DNA from: JALORV01 sp035429725 | GTDB lineage: Bacteria; Pseudomonadota; Gammaproteobacteria; Burkholderiales; Burkholderiaceae_F | Assembly: GCA_035429725.1 (NCBI GenBank) | Contig: DAOMFI010000025.1 | Span: forward strand, 1 to 29,796 | Direction of reading: 5' to 3' | DNA length: 29,796 nt | Part shown: one piece after another, positions 17,001 through 28,200 of the stretch | Numbering within the stretch: position 1 is the first letter of the stretch | Layout: every line of letters begins with the position of its first letter | The notes under the pieces: model-generated | The model's database searches: none | What the model was told of the DNA's origin: nothing | The model's input: only the letters and a program-made list of their open reading frames with translations | Position numbers and translations under genes: made by a program

Positions 17001-18004
17001 TCCAGCGTGCCGCGCAGAGAGCGGACCGGAAGCCGGTCACGGTCGATTGGCCCGGCGGCGGCGTTCTCGGCTGCAAATGGACCGCCGACCGACCAGGTGC
17101 CGTCGGTCAGGGTCCTCGGCGCCAGATCGGCCCGCGCTCGCAGCTGCATCGTAGGCACGCCGCTGATCCATAGCGCAGGGTCGAGGGCTTCGATGTCGAC
17201 CGCAAGGCGCTCGAAGGGCACGTCGGCGAAGGCGAGGATGACAGCGTCGACGTGCGCTCGCGCGGCACTGTCGTCGGCCTTGACTTCAAGCCGAAGCCGC
17301 TGCAGCGAACCGGTCGCTACGGCGGTTGCCATGACGGTACGGCCCTGCAGCGAGCTGCTCAGTTGCGCGCGCACGTCCGTGGCGAACGGCTGCGCGGCAC
17401 CGATGCGCCCCCTGGCCTGCAGGCGAGTGCGGTCGAACTCGGCCGCGAGCTCCGCCACCTCGATGCCCTGCGCATTCATCCCGCCGCTGAACTCGACACG
17501 ATGGAACAGGATGGGCGCAGTGCCGCGCGATCCCATGGCCAGCTCCTGGATGCCGCTGCGGCGTACACGGAGATCGAATGGCAGACCCAGCGAGTCCGGT
17601 GGGGTCGTGGGTCCCTCGCTCGCGGCCCAGTCGATCTGCAGACGACTGGCAACGAGACGTTCAACATCAACGGAGCGCTGCCGCAGCGACCATTCGCGGA
17701 AGTCCACCGCCACGGCGTCGGCGGCGACCGACCAGCTTGCGCGCTGCAACTCGAACCTTTCGATGCGTACCCCGGCACCGAGCGAGCCTTCGACACCGCT
17801 CAACGTCAGTCCCGGGACGAAGGCGCTGGCCAGCGCAGCGGCGACGCGCAGACCAGCGCCGGTGGTCACGATCCACGCTGCCGTGGCGGCGAGTGCCAGC
17901 AGCGCCAGCAGCGCCGGGCCGAGAACGACAGTGACCGAACTCACCCAGCGTGGGCGCAGCTTTTTCGGAGCGGCAACGGGTGGAGGCGAGGGCGACGGGG
18001 ACAT
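14045..18004 (-). CDS. tamB: Translocation and assembly module TamB
   Basis: A 1319-residue protein with a single N-terminal transmembrane segment (about residues 23-48, after a Pro/Ser/Lys-rich cytoplasmic stretch), then a very long periplasmic region of repeated beta-strands. The C-terminal several hundred residues match the TamB/DUF490 domain, including the LAGAVGLTGRPAQLRAEGSVRTVDG region and LNWLVLGRPPG. TamB spans the periplasm as a hydrophobic groove. With TamA it supports outer-membrane protein assembly, and TamB/AsmA-like proteins also act in phospholipid transport to the outer membrane. Its ATG overlaps the tamA stop (ATGA), showing translational coupling. Length is close to E. coli TamB (about 1260). 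Confidence 0.93.
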   Translation of the reverse strand: MSPSPSPPPVAAPKKLRPRWVSSVTVVLGPALLALLALAATAAWIVTTGAGLRVAAALASAFVPGLTLSGVEGSLGAGVRIERFELQRASWSVAADAVAVDFREWSLRQRSVDVERLVASRLQIDWAASEGPTTPPDSLGLPFDLRVRRSGIQELAMGSRGTAPILFHRVEFSGGMNAQGIEVAELAAEFDRTRLQARGRIGAAQPFATDVRAQLSSSLQGRTVMATAVATGSLQRLRLEVKADDSAARAHVDAVILAFADVPFERLAVDIEALDPALWISGVPTMQLRARADLAPRTLTDGTWSVGGPFAAENAAAGPIDRDRLPVRSLRGTLEWAAHTLRLDIERAEGVRGFASGALIWSKADGVQAAARFSGIDASTLHSQLVATNAGGQLDYSFRDGEQRFVGSARNAGAVPLSADIDATVRAQVLELERARLSLGEGRADLRGRFELGGARGARFSGNFRDLDLARIVRGIDTRLNGTIDVDGRLQTPLSGRADFALADSRIAGRPISGRGRIEAAGARLDADVELRSGAARLAALGGIGAGRELTLELFAPELETLLPGYGGRIDARATLSGELDSARIDATASGKNLLLPGGHRIGSVMASLRGGVATNEPFALTVELAQHTAPGGPEQSLAGATLIGRGTTGSATLELNGAMGSRQPVRVIASGGLSEGAWRGSLVAAEVGAPVDLLMRSPTPLMVSSNSVALGPAEFLLHGTRFTNFEVRRKDGRWRTSGQFEGLQPQALDAQARAPRRVVRSGTGDRVPLTLAGRWDLEYADAVNGIAVIERSGGDLYSGIDALSPIGVSDVGAALSVLDNRVTGNVYMRGRALGKIDAAIDAYVDPAASGGRLLAQERPFRVVVDASLPDLSWIGPLIGDNVQFGGSGSINATIGGTPADPTSTGTMRGEALRLAWVDQAVRMENGRLDAVLDDGVLVINELLFSGNPRVAPLDKRALEGLDSNQPFEVRAVGRIALRSLAGSIGVQATQLPVLQRADRWMVVSGTGGITLSPQRAELYAKLNVDGAYIDFDGLRGGRSLPTDVVVTRAGAPRKTSAGAPVDVMLDVQGSLGRRFYIKGAGLEARLAGAVGLTGRPAQLRAEGSVRTVDGVFAGYGQRLRIERGIVTFQGPIDNPALNVLAVRAGLPVEVGVAISGTAQRPYVRLHSDPSMSDTEKLNWLVLGRPPGASDGNDRAMLSAAASALFAGQADSASTSIMRTFGIDQIALQSGQSSASLLPRETVAGRLRSSGMTTTSSAASDFLAVGKRINDDLFLSFEQALSGAEYFVALNYRLTRQLSLIARAGSTNALDLVYTIAFD

Positions 18005-19776
18005 CAGAACGCAATCGCGACGGAAAAGTGCACGCGGACCTGCTGGAAGCGTTCCCCGTAGGCGACATCGACGGCCAGCGGCCCCGCCGGCGTGCGCCAG
18101 CGCACGCCCAGCCCGTAGCCGAGCGCCGGATCGAGGTCCTTGAAGCGCGCCGCCGCGTCACCGGCGTCGAGGAAGACTGCCCAGCCCCAATTGCCGCCCC
18201 AGCGCTCGAGCCAGTTCACGTACTCAATCGACGCCACGGCAAGCGCACGGCCGCCCACGATGGCGCCGCCCTGTTCCACGCCCAGGCTCTCGTAATCGTA
18301 GCCGCGCACGGTCAGTGCGCCGCCGGTGCGGAACAGGAACTTGTTGGGTACGTTATTGGTGCTCTCGGCCTGGACGCCACCGACCTGGCCGCGCAGGATC
18401 AGTGCGTCGCGCGTGCCGATCGGCAAATACTGGACGATGCTGCCGAAGGCGCGCAGGAACGCATCCTCGATCGAAAGACCACCGAGGCCGACCGATCCCT
18501 GCAGCTGGATCAGATTGCCGCGGCGCGGGTTCGTGATGTCGTCGACGTCGCGCCGGGTCCAGGTGTAGGTGCTGGACAGTACGTCGAGCGTGATTGGCGG
18601 ATCGAGCGGCGTTTCGCGCCGCTCATGCTCGAAGTTGAATGCCAGCTGCGTTTCGATGTTGCGGCCGTCGCGTGGACCGGTGAGTTGCGAGCGGGCCGCA
18701 CCCAGGCCCCAGCGATTGATCTGAAGGTTCTCGATGTCGGAGTTTTCGACGAGCGCGCCGATGCTGTCGCGTGCACCGCTGCGCTGCGGTGGGAAGATCA
18801 TGTCCACATACGCAAACTCGCCGGTCTGATCGACGCGGAAGCCGGTCTGGAGCAGGTACGGCCGTCCGAACGTGATCGCCTGGCGATATAGCGCTTCGAC
18901 GTGGGCGCCCGTGTTGGTCGCGAAGCCGACCCCGGCCGAAAAGCGCCGGATCAGTGCTTCACGCAGTTGCACCCTGAGCGGTGCTTCGTCCGCGGTGGCT
19001 GACTCCAGGTCGAGCGTAACGACAACACTGTTGAAGTAAGCGGTCTCCTGCAGCGCCTGCTGGAACTGCAGCATCAGGGTTCGATCGAACGGAGCGCCCG
19101 GCTTGAACGGATTGAAGCGCTCGACCAGCGCGGCATCGTGGCGCTGCAGGCCTTCAATTCTCAGCGGGCCGACGCGGTAGGCGGGTCCGCTGTCGACTTC
19201 AACGACCAGAGCGGCCGTGGCGCGCTCAGCATCGACCTCGGCACTGGACTGCGCCAGTGTTGCACCCGCGAAGTCGCGTGCCGTCACTGCCAGCATGAGC
19301 CGGTTCTTGGCCGCCTCCCAGTCGGCGCTGCGAAACGGCGCTCCGGACGGAAGGCTCCACTCGCGCCGCAGGCTGTCGACGCGGCCAGCAAACTCGGGTT
19401 CAGCGAGCGCGCCCCGGAAGCGGATGTCGACGCTGCCCACGGTGGTCTGGCGCCCGGTCTCGACCAGCAGCCGATAGCGCGGGAGCGCCGCATTGGGCTC
19501 GAAGCGCAAGGTCGGGCTGAAGTACCCCTCGGTGGCAAGGACTTCCGTGGCAGCGCGCTCCGCGCGCCGCAGCTCGCGCTCTTCGTCGGCCTCGTCCGCG
19601 TCCGGCGGCAGCCGGAAGCGGCTGAGCGCTTCGTCGAGCGCGGCGGCCACGCGCCCGCTGATCCCGGCTGTGCGCACCAGTTGCACGCCTTCGTCCGTGC
19701 TTTCCGCGGGCTGCGCCAGTGCGCCCGAGGACAGGCCGAGCAGGAGTAGTAGCGTGACCAGCAGTCCGGGGCGCAC
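18004..19776 (-). CDS. tamA: Outer-membrane assembly protein TamA (BamA/Omp85 superfamily)
   Basis: A protein of about 590 residues that is the outer-membrane half of the TAM complex. I prefer the GTG start at 19776, which gives a clean signal peptide (MRPGLLVTLLLLLGLSSGALA, cleavage before Q22) and has AGGT upstream. The frame remains open to a TTG at 19842, which would put 22 polar residues before the signal. The N-terminal third corresponds to POTRA domains. The C-terminal half is the Omp85 beta-barrel, including FLFRTGGALTVRGYDYESLG (the family's RGY motif region) and ending in VHFSVAIAF with terminal Phe, a beta-signal recognised by the BAM machinery. It is 4 bases overlapped with tamB. 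Confidence 0.92.
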   Translation of the reverse strand: MRPGLLVTLLLLLGLSSGALAQPAESTDEGVQLVRTAGISGRVAAALDEALSRFRLPPDADEADEERELRRAERAATEVLATEGYFSPTLRFEPNAALPRYRLLVETGRQTTVGSVDIRFRGALAEPEFAGRVDSLRREWSLPSGAPFRSADWEAAKNRLMLAVTARDFAGATLAQSSAEVDAERATAALVVEVDSGPAYRVGPLRIEGLQRHDAALVERFNPFKPGAPFDRTLMLQFQQALQETAYFNSVVVTLDLESATADEAPLRVQLREALIRRFSAGVGFATNTGAHVEALYRQAITFGRPYLLQTGFRVDQTGEFAYVDMIFPPQRSGARDSIGALVENSDIENLQINRWGLGAARSQLTGPRDGRNIETQLAFNFEHERRETPLDPPITLDVLSSTYTWTRRDVDDITNPRRGNLIQLQGSVGLGGLSIEDAFLRAFGSIVQYLPIGTRDALILRGQVGGVQAESTNNVPNKFLFRTGGALTVRGYDYESLGVEQGGAIVGGRALAVASIEYVNWLERWGGNWGWAVFLDAGDAAARFKDLDPALGYGLGVRWRTPAGPLAVDVAYGERFQQVRVHFSVAIAF

Positions 19777-19855
19777 AGTGCAGACCTGAATGTCGAGGTG
19801 GCTTCCGACGCGCTCGGTCAACCCGGAGCCAGCGCACCGCAACCCTCTGCGTTCG

Positions 19856-19883
19856 ATCCTAGCAAAGCGAGGCGGGCATCGAA
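19856..19883 (-). promoter_or_regulatory. Weak candidate promoter for tamA-tamB
   Basis: On the minus strand TAGGAT (19861-19856) could serve as -10 with TTCGAT (19883-19878) 16 bases upstream as a poor -35. It lies about 80 bases ahead of the preferred tamA GTG and back to back with the heat-shock promoter of clpB. The match is weak and offered only because the intergenic space is short. Confidence 0.25.
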
Positions 19884-19887
19884 TCCG

Positions 19888-19915
19888 CTTGAAAACGCGC
19901 GACTTTGCCCTACCT
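19888..19915 (+). promoter_or_regulatory. Sigma-32 heat-shock promoter of clpB
   Basis: The sequence CTTGAAA (19888-19894), a 13-base spacer, and CCCTACCT (19908-19915) match the sigma-32 (RpoH) consensus CTTGAAA-N11-16-CCCATnT almost completely. It lies 37 bases upstream of the clpB ATG, with a GGGCGAGA ribosome-binding region in between. Heat induction through RpoH is the known mode for clpB in Proteobacteria. Confidence 0.8.
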
Positions 19916-19952
19916 TCAGTGAGGAAAACAATTCTGGGGCCAGGGCGAGACC

Positions 19953-22535
<2,583 letters not shown>

Positions 22536-22538
<3 letters not shown>

Positions 22539-22573
22539 GTCCTGGCCCTCGCTGCTCCGCCTGGGCCGGCTCA
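22536..22573. terminator. Possible bidirectional stem-loop between clpB and the patatin gene
   Basis: Starting at the clpB stop, TGAGTC (22536-22541) can pair with GGCTCA (22568-22573, including one G-U pair), and GGCCC (22544-22548) with GGGCC (22563-22567), leaving a 2-base bulge and a 14-base loop. It sits exactly between two convergent genes. There is no T-run on either side, so classical intrinsic termination is doubtful. Confidence 0.3.
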
Positions 22574-22574
22574 G

Positions 22575-23846
22575 CTACTCGGCACGGCTGCGCAGATGCT
22601 GGACTTCGCCCGGCAGGCGCGTGTTCCAGTCGCCGCCTGCGAGACCGCGCTGGAAGCCCAGTTCATACAGCGATGTCATCAGCACCGGGTCGAAGAATTC
22701 GTCGCCCCGCAGGCTCACATCGTCAGGAATCGTGACCCAGCGGTACTCGGCGTTCTCCCGCTGCGCGATCGTGTAGATGCGGAACAGGTCGCCGAGCACG
22801 GCAGACCGGCCCGCCGCTTCGAGTACACGCCTTGAGATGCCGCGGACGGTGCGTGGCGTCGGCGTGGGCGTCGGCGGTGCCAGCTGGCCGTTGTGGATCA
22901 CAAAGATCCGGTCGTAGCCTGACGCGGTACCCGCGCTCGCCCGGGCGGCCGACGGACTGAACAGCCCGGCACTGAAGAAGACCATCGCCACCACCCCGCC
23001 ATCGACGTGCATTTCGTCGAAGAGCCTGCCGTCGGCCTGCACATCGAAGAAAACCGGGGGGAACACCACCGGGATCGATGCCGAAGCCAGCATCACCTTA
23101 CGAAACAGCCGAACCTTGTCCGGGTAGTTCGCCTGCGCGATCAGTCCCATGTTCCACACGATGAAGCGCTGGGCATCGAGATCGACCGTGCCGATGTAGA
23201 GCCGACGGCCCTGCGAATGCGCGGTAGCGATCTCGCGCACGAATTGCTCGTCGACATGCTGCGCGATCATCGAAGCGAGCGGGCCGGTATCGGCCAGGGC
23301 TTCGCCGAAGAAGAGCTGCGAAATCATGCCGAGGAGCGAGCCGCTGACGAAGATGTTCTGCGACCGGGTCGTCGTGTATAGCTCACGCAGGGCGTCGTCG
23401 TACTTGGGTCCGAGAAAGGCATAGGGCGCCATTAACGCGCCGGTCGAGACGCCGGTGACGATCTTGAAGACAGGGCGGGTGCCGGTCTTGGTCCAGCCGT
23501 TCAGCAGGCCGGAGCCGAAGGCTCCGTTGGCGCCGCCCCCGGACAGCAGCAGATGCGAGTACTGGACGCGCCCGTCGGCGCCGACCGGAAAGTCGGCGCG
23601 CGACTCCTGCTTGTAGGAAAGCACCAGGTCGTTCTGCAACGCTGGGCTCGTGTGTCCCGCCCACGCGCGTGCATCAGGCATGCCAGGTACGACGGCCGTG
23701 GTCGTCAACTCGGCAGGGACCGGATTACGGACCAGCGTGCCGCAGCCCGCGGTGACCGTGAGCGTCAGGGCGACCCATGCGCCGGCCATGGACCGCAGCC
23801 AGGACGTCGTGGTGGTCGCGCCCAAGGTGCGTTCGATGTCGCTCAT
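22575..23846 (-). CDS. Patatin-like phospholipase family lipoprotein
   Basis: A predicted serine acyl hydrolase of 423 residues. The oxyanion-hole motif is GGGANG (about residues 103-108), the nucleophile is S134 in GVSTG, and the catalytic Asp is D282 in VDGG, so the Ser-Asp dyad is complete. The N-terminus has a hydrophobic segment ending at VTAGC (C35), which resembles a lipoprotein signal with a slightly off-consensus lipobox, placing the enzyme in the periplasm or on a membrane. I chose ATG 23846 because it directly precedes that signal; the frame is open to 23930. A short Pro-Thr repeat (PPTPTPTPR) lies after the catalytic core. Substrate is unknown. It is monocistronic and divergent from pump 2. 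Confidence 0.88.
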   Translation of the reverse strand: MSDIERTLGATTTTSWLRSMAGAWVALTLTVTAGCGTLVRNPVPAELTTTAVVPGMPDARAWAGHTSPALQNDLVLSYKQESRADFPVGADGRVQYSHLLLSGGGANGAFGSGLLNGWTKTGTRPVFKIVTGVSTGALMAPYAFLGPKYDDALRELYTTTRSQNIFVSGSLLGMISQLFFGEALADTGPLASMIAQHVDEQFVREIATAHSQGRRLYIGTVDLDAQRFIVWNMGLIAQANYPDKVRLFRKVMLASASIPVVFPPVFFDVQADGRLFDEMHVDGGVVAMVFFSAGLFSPSAARASAGTASGYDRIFVIHNGQLAPPTPTPTPRTVRGISRRVLEAAGRSAVLGDLFRIYTIAQRENAEYRWVTIPDDVSLRGDEFFDPVLMTSLYELGFQRGLAGGDWNTRLPGEVQHLRSRAE

Positions 23847-23942
23847 GATGAAAGTGTGGATCCTGGTCAAATGCGCCGTCGTTGGCGGGCAGACGTGTCG
23901 CGCACGCAGCACATCCGCGCATGCTGTCACGAGCTAGTTTGA

Positions 23943-23970
23943 TTGACTTCCGAACGCTCGAAGCTAGAAT
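23943..23970 (+). promoter_or_regulatory. Sigma-70 type promoter of RND pump 2
   Basis: TTGACT (23943-23948) and TAGAAT (23965-23970) are separated by 16 bases, five of six matches to each consensus hexamer. The predicted start near 23977 would give a leader of about 175 bases before the adaptor ATG at 24154, long enough to carry the palindrome at 24006. Confidence 0.6.
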
Positions 23971-24005
23971 CCGTCGCGCTTCCGATGAAGTCAAGCCTCG
24001 GGCAA

Positions 24006-24022
24006 GATGACAGTCTGTCATC
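24006..24022. promoter_or_regulatory. Perfect operator-like palindrome GATGACAG-T-CTGTCATC
   Basis: Eight-base perfect arms flank a single T. It lies about 30 bases downstream of the predicted start for pump 2, so a bound repressor could act as a roadblock, or an unrecognised second promoter may be the target. Its sequence differs from the pump 1 palindromes, suggesting a different regulator. It could alternatively form a hairpin in RNA, but a one-base loop disfavours that. Confidence 0.5.
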
Positions 24023-24153
24023 GAGGCCATCACCCCGAGCTGAAGTGAGCACCCCGGACCGATTACGCCGCTGCGCCGGCCCCGCCGCTTCAGTTAGGCT
24101 ATGTCGCGTTTTGATCATTCCGATTTTCTGACCGGCAGCCTGAGGCATTGAAC

Positions 24154-25284
24154 ATGCGTACCGAGTTTCCGTCCCAGCTGCGCCGGTTCGTGCCGCCGCA
24201 GGCAGTTCGTCCGGCTGCGATAGCTGTCGCCCTGACGGTCGCCGTCCTTGCACTTGCCGGCTGTCGCAAGGCCGAGGAAGCGCCGAAGGAAGAAATCCGG
24301 CCGGTGCGCGTCGTGACGATCGACCGCATCGCGAGCGGAGACTCCGTCAGCCTGACCGGAACGGTACAGGCCGAAACCGAAGTCAACCTGTCGTTCCGCA
24401 TCGACGGTCGCATGATCGAGCGCACGGTCAACGTCGGTGACGCGGTCACCGCCGGAAAGGTGATTGCGCGGCTCGATCCCTCCAACGAGCAGACCGCACT
24501 TCAGTCGGCGCGATCGACGCTGGCCGGCACCCGGGCGCAGCTGGTCGAGCAGCGCAACAACTTCCAGCGGCAGAAAGACCTCCTGGCGCGGAATTTCATA
24601 TCGAAGGCCGCGTTCGATCTCGCCGCAGCCAACCTGCAGAGCGCCGAGTCGGCGGCCCAGTCGGCGCAGGCTCAGGTCGATCTTGCGCAGAACCGGCTGA
24701 GCTACACCCAGCTGGTCGCCGATGCGCCGGGCGTCGTGACGGCCGTGGGCGCGGAGGCCGGTGAAGTGGTGCCGGCCGGGCGCATGGTCATCCAGGTTGC
24801 GCGCAAGGGCGGCCGCGATGCGGTGTTCGACGTTCCTGCGCAGGTCAAGGACAGTGCGCCGGCCAACCCCGAGATCACGGTCGTGCTGAACACCGACCCG
24901 CGCGTGACGGCCAAGGGCCGTGTGCGCGAAGTGTCGCCGCGAGCGGACCCGCGCACCGGCACGTTTCAGGTGCGCGTCGGCCTGATTGATCCGCCGGAGG
25001 CGATGCGCCTTGGAGCCATCGTCGGCGGTCGCATGCGGCTCGACGCCCGCGCGGCGATGCAGGTGCCGGCCGCGGCGATTGTCCGCTCGCAGAAGCAGCC
25101 GGCGGTCTGGATAGTCGATCCTAAGACCCAGACCGTGGTGCTGCGCAATGTCGATATCGAACGATTCGATGCCGACCGCGTCGTCATCAAGAGCGGTCTG
25201 GTCGCCGGCGACATCGTCGTGGCGGCCGGTGCCCAGGCGTTGCGGCCCGGCCAGCGTGTCCGGCTGCTCGAGGCCGGCAAGTGA
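24154..25284 (+). CDS. RND efflux periplasmic adaptor (HlyD/MFP family lipoprotein), pump 2
   Basis: A 376-residue adaptor. The ATG at 24154 has TGAGG eight bases upstream; a TTG two codons earlier is less likely. The N-terminal hydrophobic stretch ends in the lipobox LAGC with C37, so the mature protein is a lipoprotein. Then come the half-lipoyl motif FRIDGRMIERTVNVGDAV, a long helical hairpin (about residues 110-190, Gln/Ala-rich), the second lipoyl half ending GEVVPAGRMVIQVA, and the beta-barrel segment with RVREVSPRADPRTGTFQVRV. It resembles the adaptor at 9760 in layout. Its TGA overlaps the permease GTG (GTGA), so adaptor and permease are coupled. Confidence 0.92.
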   Translation: MRTEFPSQLRRFVPPQAVRPAAIAVALTVAVLALAGCRKAEEAPKEEIRPVRVVTIDRIASGDSVSLTGTVQAETEVNLSFRIDGRMIERTVNVGDAVTAGKVIARLDPSNEQTALQSARSTLAGTRAQLVEQRNNFQRQKDLLARNFISKAAFDLAAANLQSAESAAQSAQAQVDLAQNRLSYTQLVADAPGVVTAVGAEAGEVVPAGRMVIQVARKGGRDAVFDVPAQVKDSAPANPEITVVLNTDPRVTAKGRVREVSPRADPRTGTFQVRVGLIDPPEAMRLGAIVGGRMRLDARAAMQVPAAAIVRSQKQPAVWIVDPKTQTVVLRNVDIERFDADRVVIKSGLVAGDIVVAAGAQALRPGQRVRLLEAGK

Positions 25285-28200
25285 TCGGCCCCAACCTGTC
25301 CGAGTGGGCGATCAACCGTCGCTCGCTCGTCATCTTCCTGATGCTGGCGGCGGTCATCGCCGGCACCCTGTCGTTCCTGCGCCTGGGTCGTGCCGAAGAC
25401 CCGGTGTTCACCTTCCGCACGATGGTCGTGTTTGCGGCCTGGCCCGGTGCCTCGCAGGAGGAAACGCAACTGCAGGTGACCGAGCGCATCGAGCGCAAGC
25501 TGCAGGAAACGCGGCACCTCAGGCATATACGCAGCTACACGGTGCCGGGCTTCACGACGATCTTCGTCGACCTGCTGGGGTCGACTCCACCTGAGGTGGT
25601 GCCGGATATCTGGTACCAGGTGCGCAAGAACATCGGTGACATCCGTCTGACCTTGCCGCAGGGCGTGATCGGTCCGGGCTTCAACGACGACTTCGGCGAC
25701 ACCTTCGGCATCATCTACGGGTTCACGGCCGACGGATTCACCGAGCGCGAACTGCGCGATTACGTCGAAGCCGCACGCTCGCGGCTGCTGCTGGTGCCCG
25801 ACGTGTCCAAGGTCGAGGTGCTCGGCGCACAGGACGAGCGCATCTTCATCGAGTTCTCGACCGAGCGGCTGGCCGGGCTGGGTCTCGACTTCCCGACCCT
25901 GCTGGCCACGCTGCAGCAGCAGAACATTGTCCGGCCCGCCGGTGTCATCGAGACGGCCACCGAGCGGATCACGCTCCGGGTATCGGGCTCCTTCGGCAAC
26001 GAAGCCGACATCGAGGGCGTCAACTTCAGCGTCGACGGCCGCATGGTGCGCCTCGGCGACATCGCCAAGGTGCGCCGCGGCTTCGTCGATCCGCCGCAGC
26101 CGAAGTTCCGCGTCAACGGCACCTCGGCAATCGGGCTGGCGATCGCGATGCGCGATGGCGGCGACATCCTGGCGCTCGGCAAGAACATCACCGCGGCGAT
26201 GGCCGAGATCCGCTCCGAGCTGCCGCATGGCATCGAGACGACGCTGGTGGCCGACCAGGCCGTCACCGTCGACACCGCGATCGGCGAGTTCATGACGTCG
26301 CTGTGGCAGGCGATCCTCATCATTCTGGCGTGCAGCTTCGTTGCACTCGGCGTGCGGCCCGGCGCGGTGGTCGCACTGGCAATCCCGCTGACGCTGGCGA
26401 TCGTGTTTTCCGTGATGGAAATCACCGGCATCGACTTGCAGCGCATTTCGCTCGGTGCGCTGATCATCGCGCTGACACTGCTGGTCGACGATGCGATGAC
26501 CACCGTCGACGCGATGCTGCGCCGGCTGGCGGCAGGCGACAGCAAGTCCAAGGCGGCGACCTTCGCCTACAGCACTCTGGCGGCGCCGATGCTGGCCGGT
26601 ACGCTGATCACGATCGCCGGCTTCGTGCCGATCGGCTTTGCGAAGAGCTCGGCCGGCGAGTACACATTCTCGATCTTCGCCGTCGTCGGCATCGCGCTGA
26701 TCGTGTCCTGGTTCGTGGCGGTCATTTTCGCGCCGGTGATCGGCATGGCGATCCTCAAGCCGCCCAAGGCTGGTGCCGGCGAGGCCAAACCGAGCAAGCT
26801 GCTCGCCGGCTACAGCCGCTTCCTCGAGTTCGCGATGAAGGCCAACTGGCTGACCATCGCGGTGACCATTGGAATCTTCGTCGCGTCGATCTATCTGCTG
26901 CGCCACGTGCCGAGCCAGTTCTTCCCGGCCTCGGACCGGCCTGAACTCGTCGTCGACCTGACGCTGCGGCAGAACGCATCGATCTTCGCCACCGAGGAGG
27001 CGGTCGAACGGCTCGAGAAGGTGCTGAAGGATGACAAGGACATCGACCACTGGTCGAGCTACGTCGGCCGCGGCGCGATCCGCTTCATCCTGACGCTCAA
27101 CGTGCAGTTGCAGAACCCGTTCTTCGGGCAGCTCGTGATCGTCGCCAAGGACATCGAAGCGCGTGACCGCCTGCACGCCAAGCTCGAGAAGCTGCTCGCC
27201 GAGGACTTTCCGGAGCTCGTGTCGCGCGTGGCGCCGCTGGAGCTCGGTCCGCCGGTCGGCTGGCCCGTCCAGTACCGCGTGACCGGCCCTGACAAGGAGG
27301 AGGTGACGCGCATCGCCAAGGATCTGGCGCAGGTCGTCGCGTCGGACGCCGGCGCCCGCCACGTCAATTTCGACTGGATCGAGCCGTCGCGCAAGTTGAG
27401 AATCATCATCGATCAGGACCAGGCGCGGCAGCTCGGCGTCAGCTCGCGCTCGATCGCCTCGGTGCTGAACGCGACGGTCGCCGGTTCGACCGTCACTCAG
27501 GTGCGCGACAGCATCTACCTGATCGACGTGGTGGCGCGCGCCGACGAACAGGAGCGCGCGTCCATCGCGACCCTGCGGTCGATGCAGGTGCCGATTCCGG
27601 GCGGCCGCACCGTGCCGCTGACGCAGTTTGCGTCCTTCGAGTACGACCAGGAGTATCCGCTGGTGTGGCGGCGCAACCGCGTGCCGACGCTGACGGTGCT
27701 GGCCGACGTCGTACCCGGGGCGCTGCCGGACGACGTCGTCGCACGGCTTGCTCCGAAGATCAAGGAGTTCGACTCGAAGCTCGCGCGGCCCTACAAGGTT
27801 GAGACCGGCGGCGCGGCCGAGGAGAGCGCCGAGTCGAGCGCATCGGTGTTCGCCGTCGTGCCGCTGATGATGATGCTGATGCTGACGGTGCTGATGTTCA
27901 TCCTGCAGAGCTTCCGACGCCTTGGGGCGGTGCTGGTGCTGCTGCCGATGGCCCTGATCGGCGTCGTGCTGGCGCTGCTGCTGTTCAACCGGCCGCTGGG
28001 CTTCGTCGCCATCCTCGGGGTGCTGTCGCTGCTGGGCATGGTCGCGAAGAATGCGGTCATTCTCATCGTGCAGATCGAGACCGACCGCGCCGAGGGCCGC
28101 AACATCTGGAACGCGGTGGTCGCGGCCGCCACCTCGCGACTGCGGCCGATGGCGCTGACGGCGCTCTCCACCATTCTCGGCATGATTCCGATCGCACCGA

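Larger units (their letters stand above)
23847..24153. other. Intergenic region between the patatin gene and pump 2
   Basis: This 307-bp divergent spacer contains no convincing gene. It holds a plus-strand promoter, a 17-bp palindrome, and a lone CTGTCA half-site (23924-23929) that repeats one arm of the palindrome. The last bases carry the TGAGG ribosome-binding site of the adaptor gene. I did not find a good promoter for the patatin gene. Confidence 0.6.

Noticed and set aside
14504..17173. An 889-codon plus-strand frame opposite tamB
   Set aside because: Low-information Arg/Ala/Asp/His-rich translation with no recognisable motif; the minus strand carries an intact TamB with its C-terminal domain.
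23943..24131. A 62-codon plus-strand frame in the patatin/pump 2 intergenic region
   Set aside because: It overlaps the -35 and -10 elements, has no ribosome-binding site or recognisable motif, and contains the palindrome.
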